Below, piece after piece: positions 1 through 11,254 of a DNA stretch of 64,000 nucleotides; the stretch's first letter is position 1, and every line of letters starts with the position of its first letter. This stretch comes from Agaricus subrufescens (lineage: Eukaryota > Basidiomycota > Agaricomycetes > Agaricales > Agaricaceae). The translations under genes and the position numbers were made by a program. The notes beneath the pieces are model-generated. The model did not search any database. It saw only the letters and a program-made list of their open reading frames with translations, and was not told the origin of the DNA. Location of the stretch: positions 2,604,001-2,668,000 of the forward strand of contig CM057059.1 of assembly GCA_029945375.1 (NCBI GenBank), in the 5' to 3' direction.

Positions 1-2190
1 AACGGAGACTGATCTGTTTAACCGAGTTCTTCAAAAGTCCCAGAGCGTTCCCTAAACCGACTACGTCAGAGAAAGGGGGCTTTTTGGAGCTGGATAGTCT
101 CACGAATGCGGGGATACCAGCCGCTTTGCATCCCTCCATCATATCCTTGTTACCTTGCCAGTTTGAAGTAATGAAAATGACTTCAGCATTCCAAGACACA
201 TATGTCTCTTTGATCAATTTCATGACGTCTGGACGACCTCCTGCAGATTTAAATTGGGAATGCATTAGTTGTGTGGATAAGCATCTAGACCGAGGGGAAT
301 ATAACTAACCTCGTTTCTTTGAGTCCCAGAGCAAATATTGATCCGGGTTCAATTTCTTGTGAATTAGATCGGAGATTGTTGGCCCGAATGTCTTCTCCTG
401 GTCGGAGCCAATCCAGATAAGGAACCAGTTAGGGCTCTAATCATTGGATGAGGACGGTCCAGCGATAATACGTCAGACTCTTGTCCCACGTACCTGAAGA
501 CACGTCGAAAGCGCAGCGCCCAAGCCTGTCCCGGTGCAAACTCGGATTCCCCGCTTATACAAATACGACGTGTTTGACACACCAGCGAACTGGCGTACAA
601 ACATTTGGTTCAGTGAGTGTCCCGGAACTTAAGCACATGATATTCTCCTGACCTTTAATTGTCTAGTCCAGATGCGTCTCGGTGGGTCTTCTACTAGACT
701 GCGCGTGAAATCACCCTGAACTCCGCAAATAAGATAGTGTACACCTGATTTCTTTCCCTCCCTAAAGACGACCGAAAAAGGATATGAAACTCGGAGCCGA
801 CGTTGATTTCACAGCGACATACGAGATGATGCCAAATGCGTGGTACTCCATGACCGAACTTCGGCTTATTCTCGCCAGAAGTCCCTGTTGCATTCCGCGT
901 TCAAAGCGGAGGATAACTACCTTGGATGATGGCTTGAATGACTGTTCAGTTATTGGATGACCAGATACGTATGGTTTTCTCACAATTTCCACTTCAACTT
1001 CCACCTCTCGGGTGCATAACCATGGGATAATGACACTAAAATTAACAGACGTGAATATTTGGTTTGCCGACTGTCGCGCGATAGTGGGGAAAGGGCCACT
1101 CACAAGAGTGTCATTCCAGCGACAAACCAGAAGTCCTGTTGTTGTTTGAGGTGATTTCCGTTCATGTGCCACTGGTGTGTTTCGAAGTCGTAACTATCAC
1201 CAAGAATCACAAACAACCATGCTATGCGGAAAAATATCAGGAAATTTATGGGAAGCATCTTATCATTGAATAGAAGCTTACTGAACACTATCCCGACCCT
1301 ATACACCGATAGTTTAAGTATTTCTTAAAAGATGGTCAGAAAACTACGACTCACCAACCGGCGAAGCGATGCGGTCGTTCAAAGGCACTGGCCAACAACG
1401 GATTGACATGAAGTTTATGTGAGTTGAAACAAAGACCTACTTGTGATGAGTATTTCTGATCCAGGGAACGGCAGAGGCAATTGAGATAGTAACAACGACG
1501 TTAGTTAAAACTCCAAATACGAGAACCACAGTATGGTTATCGCGGTGCTGTTGGAAGATTAGAACCACCTTGAAGATAAGCCAAAGGAAGCCGGATGTGG
1601 CGCAACCGGAATGGATACCACCTAGGTGTTGAAGCACCGAGGTACATCCAAGACGAAACCATAGAGGCGGCCACTAGGCGATGAAACCGTTAGTACCACT
1701 ACTCATAGGATCTAAACATCAACTTGACTGACTTTGGCGAACAGAGTGTTAACAATGAGGTACAAAATTCGTCCAAATACCTCATTCCGCATCAAAATAG
1801 CCGCAAAGAGGTTCCCAACAACAAAAGCACCCGTGTATTCTCGAGGATATTTCCAGATGTTCAGCCCCGCAAGAAGGATACTAACGAGATTGAAAGTCAT
1901 AACAAGGGTAAAGAATTTCCTGTATGTGCAGCGTCAAACCGTCAGCTCGTATGAGGCATAGCACTACTCACTGACCTGTAAGTGTTGAACCACAACCCGA
2001 GCTTGATCCATCGACTGACTTGTTTCTTTGCCGGTGATTTCTTCTGAGCCGATGCCGCACGAAACGAGGCTGGAATTATATTTGCCAAGACTGAGCTCTT
2101 CTTCTCATTCTGCGCGGTTTGGAACTCATTCGATGGTTCCAATTTCCTGATACCCTTCTCAGGATCGTTGTACTTTGAAGTAGAGATCAT
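1..2190 (-). CDS. tmpA: TmpA-like integral membrane flavoprotein oxidoreductase (3' part outside window)
   Basis: Multi-exon minus-strand gene starting at about 2190 and running off the left edge. The N-terminus is a basic soluble stretch ending VSRWIKLGLWFNTYR. After an intron come membrane segments (RKFFTLVMTFNLVSILLAG, then the 1900-1440 block with WPPLWFRLGCTSVLQHLGG and HSGCATSGFLWLIFKVV, ending PWIRNTHH). A short exon near 1360-1400 encodes AFERPHRFAGW, and another transmembrane exon covers 1306-1100. The cytosolic part has the ferredoxin-reductase-like run IPWLCTREVEV, RISRSSVMEYHAFG and then CTGTGLGAALSTCLQ near 500-570. It continues with NWFLIWIGSDQEKTFGPTI near 370-440 and the conserved LLWDSKK (305-345) and VIFITSNWQGNK (about 140-190). 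Family knowledge: TmpA-type proteins are membrane flavoproteins linked to asexual development in Aspergillus, and relatives occur at the C-end of NRPS-like enzymes. No adenylation domain is visible upstream, so this looks like the stand-alone form. Exon limits are approximate. Confidence 0.72.
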
Positions 2191-4754
2191 ATAGTGAGTG
2201 AGGAGGGGGTCAAATAACGCTTGTCAGTCTGGGTCAGGGGACCAGCTGGGCATGGCATCGAAAGCCTGTGTTATATTCTCCCGTTCGAGTTTTAGGAGAA
2301 TAGGTCTCCATACGGCGTAAAGTGTCGCGCCAAGAGGTTAACAATCTTCAGAGAAATCACCGAAACTGGTCAAGACTAGGGCTTTCATCCGAAGTCCTTG
2401 CGGACGCGTGAAGGATAAGTGCCCTGATCCTAAAAACGAGAGACACACCCCCAATTATGACCCTCGGTCCCGCCTCAATTTTAAAAATAGAAGGCTAGAA
2501 TTTAGTAGCCTCGAGACGTTGCTTGCCTACCGTCCGTCAACCGCAGAGTCAATTTTTTTTCTTTTTGCTATTGTTGAACACAATTGAATTCGCTTGACGA
2601 GGATAGGGTGGGGATGTAAATAGAACGATGGTAAATCCTTTAGGTAACGTTTGATCCGAATTTATCAAAGTGGCACTTCGAGATTTTTTGAGTTGGTTTA
2701 TATATACCTTATTTGCCCAGGAACGAGAACTATGAACGTTTGAACCCCGGTACTGGCTCTGAACAAGTCCCACTACTTACGTCACATATGTCAAAGGCAC
2801 ATCGAGCTCCGTGTAAAGTGGCTATACAACGCTTGTTCAGACACTCTTCGGAAACTAACGAAGACATTTGTCAGGTGGCCTGGTGCCAGGTGCCACAAGA
2901 ACGTGATTGTTTCCGTGCTATAAAAACATAGAAATGAGAAGGCCAATGGAAGTATTGGCTTTGTCGGAGCCGCCAGTTTGATTCCTTATCTTCTCACTAG
3001 TAAAATCTATCTGTTCTGATATTGTCGCACGGGCCTGGCATCGGCCAAGTCCGAGACAGGAACTTCGCGCAAAGGGTACCCACTGAGTGTATTTCGGGGT
3101 TTGCCTAGATTGAGCTACGCATCAAGGGTTTCGGGGCTCGCATCCATATCGGGAAAACAACGATCGGAAGCAGGTACATAGTAGTGGTCGGCGACATGAA
3201 CTTTTCTTCCTCGTCCTTGACAACTTGATACGGATCGTTAACCCAGAGTGCGTAATCTGTCCCCTGTCTCACCCATCGAAAAAATCACTTCCATGCTCCT
3301 GACTGAACCTCCTCTCCTATTCCAGGTTTACTACGATGCCGACAATTCATTCCCCACTTCGTTTGACACGTCTGTTGTCTGCGTCATAGCAAAAGGTGAT
3401 GATTTCACGCACCTTCCTCAGCGTTGAGCTCACAAAAGATGCCAGAACTAACCAAGGCGGGCCACATCAGGTTGAGAGCGATCAATTTGCTTGAGCCTTC
3501 GTCGCGTCAGTAGTTACCCGTGTCTGGGATAATCAGAGGGCCATTTCACGGCTTCCCGGTAGTACAGTTTTGCCTATCATCTGGCTACTTATCACCCTAG
3601 TATTCACAGCATCCCCTTGGCATGAGTGCCGAAAGTCATAGAAATCAAGTAATGGGGATAGTGCTTGCGGTGACATCAGAACATAGAGAGAATAATACCC
3701 AGCAATGATCTTCAAGAATCCTTGGCAGCGACGAGGCAGGCTCATATTGAGGCGCGTCGTCTAAAGTAGAAAAAGTAAAGGGTAATTTTCTTGGAATAGT
3801 AGGTAAGTGGTAAGCAACACGTTTGTATTCTACTGCACTATACCCTCGCTGATTTCTCGATATGGATGTTGGTCCTCGAAATCTCTGGTGTAAACCCAAT
3901 TTGGGACCATGGCGCGATAATTTGCGAAACGCTTGGTCGTGGTCCGGGTAGTCCATGTCTCGAATAATTCTGGCGGCAGCCCCTTGGTTAGAACCGCCGA
4001 TAGACGTACCAAGACTCTGTACAGTAAATGCAGCGTGGAAAAGGGATAGCCACAAATAAGTTGTTGACATTACAGTTGTGCAACAGTAAAAGATATCTCT
4101 CATATGGTATCCGAAGTTAAAGCGGCCATCAGCTCGTGAGCTGTTCGCATCGAAGATTCTTGTGTCAGGTGAATCAACCGAGGGAGTCGGCTTACAGCAT
4201 TTAAAGACTCGTTATCTGGCATTTGTGGAGTATTCGTCCATCACCCTAGATAATGTCATTCTAATTTTGCTGCTCCATCAGCGCCAACAATTCAATAAAA
4301 GATAGTGAATCCCCACTTTGTAGGCGATAATGGGGAAAATCATACCGAAACACAGGGTGAATTACGAGACATGGTTGACTTTTTCAGGCCACTAGTAAAT
4401 CAGAGGAAAAGGAGCGGTAAGATCCAAGACCTGCTGAGCTAGAATGCCCGAGAAGCAGTAGTATATACGTCAGAAGAAAGGTTGGGAGCCTGTGGCTACC
4501 ACGGTGCGTTGGGCGCGTGAGGCCTTGGCGGCGAGCTTATTCCCCCTTTGGCAGATTTAATACCAAACGCTGGTGGCACATGGTACGTGAATTACAGTCG
4601 TAGGATGGAGACCTGGAAGGACCTTCAAAGGAGCTATAAACTTGGCTATGGATTTTCCTTTGCCGGCGTGGGAATATTTACACGGGATCAAATGTGCAAG
4701 GCCGAAGAAAAAGAATAAAGCCGAAGACAGTCGACTCATTCCCCCCCACCTCCA
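2191..4754. other. Intergenic stretch with an unresolved minus-strand coding remnant
   Basis: I find no convincing complete gene here. On the minus strand at about 3530-4100 there are overlapping open stretches that read like exons of a protein: LTKGLPPELFETWTTRTTTK with DFEDQHPYREISEG at 3830-4012, and a hydrophobic stretch QGFLKIIAGYYSLYVLMSP at about 3660-3735. They lie in different frames, and I could not join them with believable splice sites or assign a family. The last 200 bases should include the promoter of the carbamoyl-phosphate synthase gene at 4755. Confidence 0.3.
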
Positions 4755-7700
4755 ATGACCCTCCCGGGACTCAGGTCTTCCTGGTTGCGAGGCGTTCCTC
4801 GACATCCTATCCGTTCCTTACATTCGTCTTCTGTCGCCGCTCGTTATGCCTTCGCGCCCTCCCCATCTCTCCGCGCTATAGCGGCACCTGCCGTCGGCTC
4901 CTACGCCCCAAAAGAGGGTGAACACGTCCTCAATTCGCCGTCCGAGCTTGCACGAAGGCTATCTGCAAAAGTGCTGCCAAAGTTACCTCGGCCCAATGTC
5001 AAAAAGGTTGTCGTCGTCGGTAGTGGGGGCCTTAGCATTGGGCAAGCTGGGGAATTCGATTACTCTGGCTCCCAGGCTCTCAAAGCACTCCACGAAGCAG
5101 GTGTCGATGCCGTCCTTATTAACCCGAACATTGCAACTTGGCAGACATCACATCAATTGGCTTCTGAAGTCTACTTCTTGCCGGTAACTGTTGACTATGT
5201 CGCCTATGTGCTTGAAAAAGAGCGACCGGATGGTATTCTTCTCACATTTGGGGGGCAAAGTGCTCTAAACGTCGGTGTCGAGCTAGACCGCATGGGGATT
5301 TTGGAGCGTCTTGGAGTAAAGGTGCTGGGGACGCCGATCCGAACCCTCGAGGTATCAGAAGACCGTGATCTTTTCGTCCAAGCGTTGAAAGGTCGATTCC
5401 AAATTTAGATCATCTGACACACGTCTAAAAATACATTCTAGAAATTGATATCCCAGTAGCTCAATCAACAGCAGTCTCTACTGTGAAGGACGCCCTCGCC
5501 GCAGCCGAGGAAATTGGTTACCCCGTCATCTTGCGTTCTGCTTTTACTCTCGGAGGTCTCGGGTCTGGTTTTGCCAATAATTCCGAGGAGCTTAGCGACC
5601 TCTCTGCCAAGAGTCTTAGTCTTAGTCCTCAGGTACTGATCGAACGCAGCATGAAAGGCTGGAAGGAATTAGAATATGAAGTTGTCCGAGATGCCGCAGA
5701 TGTGCGTGTCTCTCTGATTTAATCTCTCATTTTACTCAACTTTCATTTAGAATACAATCATTTGTTGCAACATGGAGAACTTCGATCCACTTGGCACTCA
5801 CACTGGCGATTCGATCGTCGTGGCACCCTCTCAGACTCTTCCGGATGATGAGTATCACATGCTACGAAGCGCGGCTCTTAAGGTTATCAGGCATCTTGGT
5901 GTAGTCGGCGAGTGTAATATTCAGTATGCTCTGAATCCAAAATCACGGGAATACTGCGTAATCGAAGTCAACGCTCGGTAAGCTTGCACCACATTCCGTG
6001 GAGATGTAGCTGACAGTTTTTTCTCAAAGTCTGAGTCGTTCATCCGCCCTCGCATCCAAAGCTACTGGTTATCCCCTCGCGTACACTGCTGCTAAGATTG
6101 CCCTTGGTCATACACTTCCGGAACTACCTAATGCTGTCACAAAGACTACAACGGCATGTTTCGAGCCTTCGCTTGATTATATCGTTACCAAAATTCCCAA
6201 GTGGGATCTCGCCAAGTTTTCGTCGCAGGTCAATCGTGAAGTGGGTTCTTCAATGAAATCGGTCGGTGAAGTCATGGCTATCGGCCGTACCTTCGAAGAG
6301 AGTTTGCAAAAGGCCATTCGTCAGGTTGATCCTCGCTGGAAAGGTTTCGAGGCTTACGTCGCTCCTGAGGACCTCGATAGAGCACTCTCCAAACCTACGG
6401 ATATGCGTTTGTTTGCCATTGCCTACGCAATGTACAAAAAGAGCTATACTGTTGACCAAATCCACGATTTGACCAAGATTGACAAGGTTCGTTTTCACCT
6501 TTGAGTATTGACGAGTCACTGAACTGTGTGCACAGTGGTATCTATACAAGATCGACAACATTGTTCAAACACACCGTATACTGAAGGCTGCTGGCTCTAT
6601 CGAAAATGTTGACCACGAACTCATGCAACGGGCTAAGTGTATGGGCTTTGCCGATGCTCAAATTGGTGACCTTGTTAACGCTACTGAGGATGCTGTTCGT
6701 GCTGCCCGGAAAAGTATGAAAATTATTCCTTTCGTCAAACGTATCGACACTCTGGCTGCTGAATATCCCGCTCACACTAACTATCTGTATACGACTTACA
6801 ACGCATCCGAGCATGACGTGAAATTCGACGAAAACGGAACCATGGTACTTGGCAGTGGTGTTTATCGAATCGGAAGCAGTGTTGAATTCGACTGGTGTGC
6901 TGTTACCTGTGCCAGGAGTCTTAGGAACATGGGCAAGAAGACGATCATGATCAATTATAACCCGGAAACTGTGTCAACTGATTTCGACGAGGCTGACCGT
7001 CTCTACTTCGAAGAACTTGGCTATGAGCGCGTTATGGACATCTATGAACTCGAAGGTGCCCAAGGTACAATCGTCAGTGTTGGTGGTACGTCAGCAGTGT
7101 CATCTTTCCATCGTCGCTTGCTGAATATGGTCTAGGTCAACTTCCTCAGAACATTGCCTTGCGCCTCAAGCAATCCGGCATCAATGTCCTCGGCACTCCT
7201 CCAGAACAAATTGACATGGCGGAGGATCGTCACAAATTTTCGTCTGTTCTTGATAGCATTGGTGTTGATCAACCTGAATGGAGTGAAGTCAGTTCTGTTG
7301 ATGCTGCCAAAGCTTTCGCCAACAAGGTCTCGTGAGTGTACTAAAGTTCTCGGTCCCTATATATAACTCAATGAACCATTGTCAGATACCCCGTCTTGAT
7401 TCGCCCGTCTTATGTCTTGTCTGGTGCTGCCATGAACGTCGTTTACGCAGAAGAGGAACTCGAGGAAAAACTCTCTAAGGCCGCTGATGTTTCACCTCTT
7501 CATCCTGTTGTCATCACGAAGTTCATCGACGGTGCCCAAGAAATCGACGTCGATGCTGTCGCATATCAGGGAAAACTTCTCGTTCATGCAGTATCAGAAC
7601 ATGTTGAGAACGCCGGTGTTCATTCTGGTGACGCTACTCTTGTCCTTCCTCCATTCTCCCTCATCGAGAGCGACATGTCGCGGCTAAAAGAGATTGCCGA

Positions 7701-8667
7701 GAAGGTGGCAGCTGCATTCAACATCTCTGGTCCTTACAACATGCAAATTATCAAAAAGCCATCCGAAAACGGTCAAGAGGCCGAACTCAAGGTCATTGAA
7801 TGTAACCTTCGCGCTTCCCGTTCCTTCCCGTTCGTTTCAAAAGTACTTGGCCACAATTTCATTGAGACTGCAACTGCTGCAATTACTGGTCACGAAGTCC
7901 CCGAGCCCGTAGATTTAATGGCCCAGAAACGCGATTATACCTCTATCAAGGTTCCTCAGTTCTCGTGGACTCGTCTAGGCGGTGCTGATCCTTTCCTCGG
8001 CGTTGGTGAGTCCGATATCCGGCCTCGACTCTTCTCATCGGGTTGACGGTATCCTAACAGAAATGGCTAGCACTGGAGAAGTTGCTTCCTTCGGCAAGGA
8101 TATTCACGAGGCCTATTGGGCATCTCTCCTCAGTACTACTGGTTTCAAAGTTCCTAAAGTCAATTCTGGTGTGCTGATCGGTGGTGACGTTACCAAGCCT
8201 GAAATGGTCAATATTGCCAAGCTGCTTCAGGGCCTCGGATTCAAGTTGTACTGCTCCTCCCCTGTCGTTGAGGATTACTTGAACAACATTCCTTTTGTCA
8301 AAGCCAAGCGTATTGTTTTCCCTACATCTGACAAACGCAAACTTCGAGAAGTGTTCGACGAATACGAGATCCAATGTGTTATCAACCTTGCTCGGTCGCG
8401 AGGACAAACATTCACAGACGAGGACTACGTTGCACGCCGGTGAGTTCGATACATGCTAAATGTCATATTGAAATATGAACGGTATTGGTGTCTTCTAGGA
8501 ATGCTGTCGATTTTGGTCTACCTCTTCTGAACAACGCTCAGACTGCTCAACTATTCGTCGAGGCACTAGCTAAGAAGATTCCGCAAGGAGGCTTGAGGGG
8601 TTACGGTGAAGGTCGCATTCCACCCGAAGTTCGCTCATGGAGCGAATTCGTTGGAACACATGCATAA
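4755..8667 (+). CDS. CPA2: Carbamoyl-phosphate synthase (arginine-specific), large subunit, mitochondrial
   Basis: Makes carbamoyl phosphate from bicarbonate, ATP and glutamine-derived ammonia for arginine synthesis, together with a small glutaminase subunit. Nine exons: 4755-5391, 5442-5701, 5751-5977, 6030-6486, 6536-7085, 7136-7331, 7386-8005, 8061-8439 and 8499-8667. All introns are GT-AG and 49-59 nt; the spliced CDS is 3495 nt (1164 aa), normal for the family. Residues 1-50 are rich in R, S and A with no acids ([20 protein letters not shown]), as expected of a mitochondrial presequence. The first synthetase half opens with [20 protein letters not shown] and holds [20 protein letters not shown] and ATP-grasp motifs ([47 protein letters not shown]). 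The second half repeats the fold ([37 protein letters not shown]). A C-terminal MGS-like domain ends the protein. There is no fused glutaminase or aspartate transcarbamylase, which separates it from the pyrimidine-pathway CAD/URA2 enzyme. Confidence 0.95.
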
Positions 8668-8886
8668 AAAAAAAACAAAACAATCTTGAAAAGATTGAAT
8701 AAGACAGAGCATCGATTTATGTGTGCTTTTTGGTATATATCGGAAGAGTTGAATAATAGATCTTTCTTGAATTGTTAATTGTAGTATAAATCGTATATGA
8801 AGATTACGGATGTTTCTCCGACGAGCTCGAGTGTCCTGTGATAGCGTGATTAATGCTTCAACAACCAAGCTTCGATTCGTTGGCTA
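8668..8886. other. Shared 3' region of convergent genes
   Basis: About 220 bp separate the stops of the carbamoyl-phosphate synthase gene (+) and the FAD oxidase gene (-). It is AT-rich just after 8667, with an A-run at 8667-8680, and must hold both polyadenylation regions. I see no other gene. One frame (8840-8950, minus) stays open past the oxidase stop and leaves the oxidase C-terminus slightly uncertain. Confidence 0.5.
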
Positions 8887-10706
8887 TCAAGCACGGCTTG
8901 TGGATCCGCACCCGAGATCGAAATCCGGAGGTAAACAGAGTTGACTCAAGTCAAGCTCAATAGGAAGACCAGAGCGGGATTGATCAACTCGACCGTGAAC
9001 TCGGTCTACGGCGAATTTCTTGACAAGGGCTGGATCCAAGTCGTTTTCGATAAGGTCCGCTACGAGGCGACCCATGACAGGAAGAAACTGGAGAGCACAG
9101 GTGATTTAATATAAAGAAGGGGGGGGGCAAGAAAGTCTTGATCCGCTTACCTTGTATGCTTGACCGTTCCCGGCTGTTGCGAGAATGAGATTCTCGGATG
9201 AAGGGTGCCTACCAATCATCCAGTTTCCATCGGGGGTATCGTTGTACCTTGAAATCAGGTCAGACATCACACCTTGAGGAAAATGAGCTTGAAAACCTAC
9301 CAACAGAGGCGCGTTCCGCATAACGGTTTCTCCGCGAGATCCGGGAAAACTTCACGCAGTCCTTTTCGAAGGAGTGTAACTGCATCCTTAGGTATGGCTA
9401 AACCATTGTCTGGATGCGATAAGAGAGTTCGTGGTGCAGATACGTTGCCGTCGGCTGTGTGTAAGTAACCAGGACCGTGAATTGCAACCTTGAAAACATT
9501 TTTATCGGTAGGCTTGAGGTATGATATTAAGGATTTATTATAGAACAGAAGATTGAATCGTCTCACAGGAAAGCAATAAAACCCAGTTAAGAAATCCAAA
9601 ACCACTGGACAGTTCCGATATTGCTCAGCTTCGTCTTCAGTTAATTGGATCATCGCGACGACTTGTCTAAACGAACCAGGTGTCATCGTCAAACTATAAC
9701 TCAATCACTTGGGTGTTTATAAATACCATACCCGGTGGATAGACATCGCCCTTCCAAGCCCAAATCTCGAAAAGTAGAAGGCGTCCATGAACCAGTGGCA
9801 AGCACAACAAGGTCAGCATCATAAGTCGTACCATCCGCACAGGAAACACCATTCGCTTTTCCATTATCCCATAGAATATTCGACACAGATTTGTCAGATA
9901 AAACTTTGACTCCGAGTGTTTGAACTTTGGATAATAAAATGCTGACGCCTTGGCCAGCATCGGCCCAGCCGCCATCACGATTAAGATAACCCGTTCGACG
10001 ATAATATGCCAAACCGTCTCCTTCAAACGATCCAGTACGGACATCTTGGGGAAAGACAGAACGAAGTGACGCAGGGTCAGGGAGGGGTAAAAGTGAACAA
10101 CCTAATTCTAGATCATTGATGAACGACTCGTCGGTATATGCCCCTGATGGTGAAGATGTCCCTTCCTGAGCCACTGGATTACGTTCCGAAGTTTTATCAA
10201 TACCCAGAACAAGCACTCCAGATCTAGGGAATCGGCCAGCCAAGCATCACCAGGTAAAATCAAACCGCAAGGAACCCAAAAAAAAAGGAAAGAAAGACCG
10301 CGGCAGTGTAAATACTATGTGGATCGCAGACGGGCGAAATTAAGCCTCGGATCTTAAAAATGGACGTACTCATGGTAGGTGTTTGCCCAGAACTTCCTGT
10401 CTTTCCATGCTTTGATCGCTTCTAGCGCTAACGAAGCGTAGAATTTGTCATTATACGATGATCGAACGACTGTAGTTTTCATCAATTTCGGATGTGTACC
10501 GAGGTCACAAGGAAGGGAACTCGGTTGTACTCACTTCGATTGATATCGTTACTTGAGGCATCGGGGGCAGGCAGGACAGTTGACCGGTCGAGTATAGTGA
10601 TATTCGTATACCCCCGCAGAGACAGGTGATACGCTGTAGAAAGACCGAAACAACCTGCTCCGACAATAATTATCCGTGAATCTTTGAGAGGTTTCTTAAC
10701 GCCCAT
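8887..10706 (-). CDS. FAD-dependent amine oxidase, fructosyl amino acid oxidase / saccharopine oxidase type
   Basis: Flavoenzyme of the DAO/MSOX-like family, expected to oxidise a secondary amine (fructosyl amino acid, saccharopine, pipecolate or sarcosine) to an imine with H2O2 release. Seven exons: 10706-10535, 10469-10370, 10223-9732, 9666-9567, 9512-9301, 9247-9151 and 9087-8887. The spliced CDS is 1374 nt (457 aa). The dinucleotide-binding motif IIIVGAGCFGLSTAYHLSLR lies at residues 12-31. It is followed by ASSNDINRIVRSSYNDKFYA, the conserved block where the flavin is usually tethered or contacted. SGVLVLGID, DLVVLATGSW and the C-terminal signature DGNWMIGRHPSSENLILATA are all typical of fungal amadoriases. 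The mature end reads GCGSTSRA, with no peroxisomal PTS1 tripeptide. An alternative last intron would read into a downstream frame ending WLLKH. The substrate cannot be fixed from sequence alone. Confidence 0.85.
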
Positions 10707-11254
10707 TTCCCTCTGATTGGGTTTTGGGTTTGCCTTACGAAGTTAGTGGCAGTTCTATAATACTACGAGAATCACGCAGAATCATGCTTACGTCCATAAG
10801 AAAACTGCCTAGACAAGTTCGTACTTGAAACGGCCGTCTGGGCCGGGTAGAGTGATTTAGAAGGATTTCGATAGATAATCACAGTGGGAGAAGAACTCAC
10901 CAATATGGTAGATAAGATGATTCGGGACTAACTTAGGGGCTCAAGTCCGGGACTACTGAGTACTTCGAATCAGCTAACGCAGTTAAAGTTTTCCAAGATG
11001 CAAGAAGAGGGTAAGTAACAAAACGGCGTTCCCACTTCTAGAACTCCGAAAGCCTTTGGGCCAAACAAAAATAATAAATAACATCCGACTTTAAATTGAT
11101 TCCGATAAGATATTATACAGTGATGGTGTAGTTGTCTAATGCAAGTGAGTCTGAGTAGATTAGTCTACTTTGAAGTACGAATATATGAGCTATGCAAATA
11201 AGTATCTTAATTAAACGAACGCGAATTATAAGCTGATAAGCTAAGACGATACGA
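10707..11254. other. Intergenic: promoter of the FAD oxidase and 3' region of PAL
   Basis: This 548-bp gap lies between two minus-strand genes. It should contain the 3' UTR of PAL (right side) and the promoter of the oxidase (left side). It is AT-rich around 11060-11250. I see no ORF with family resemblance. Confidence 0.4.
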
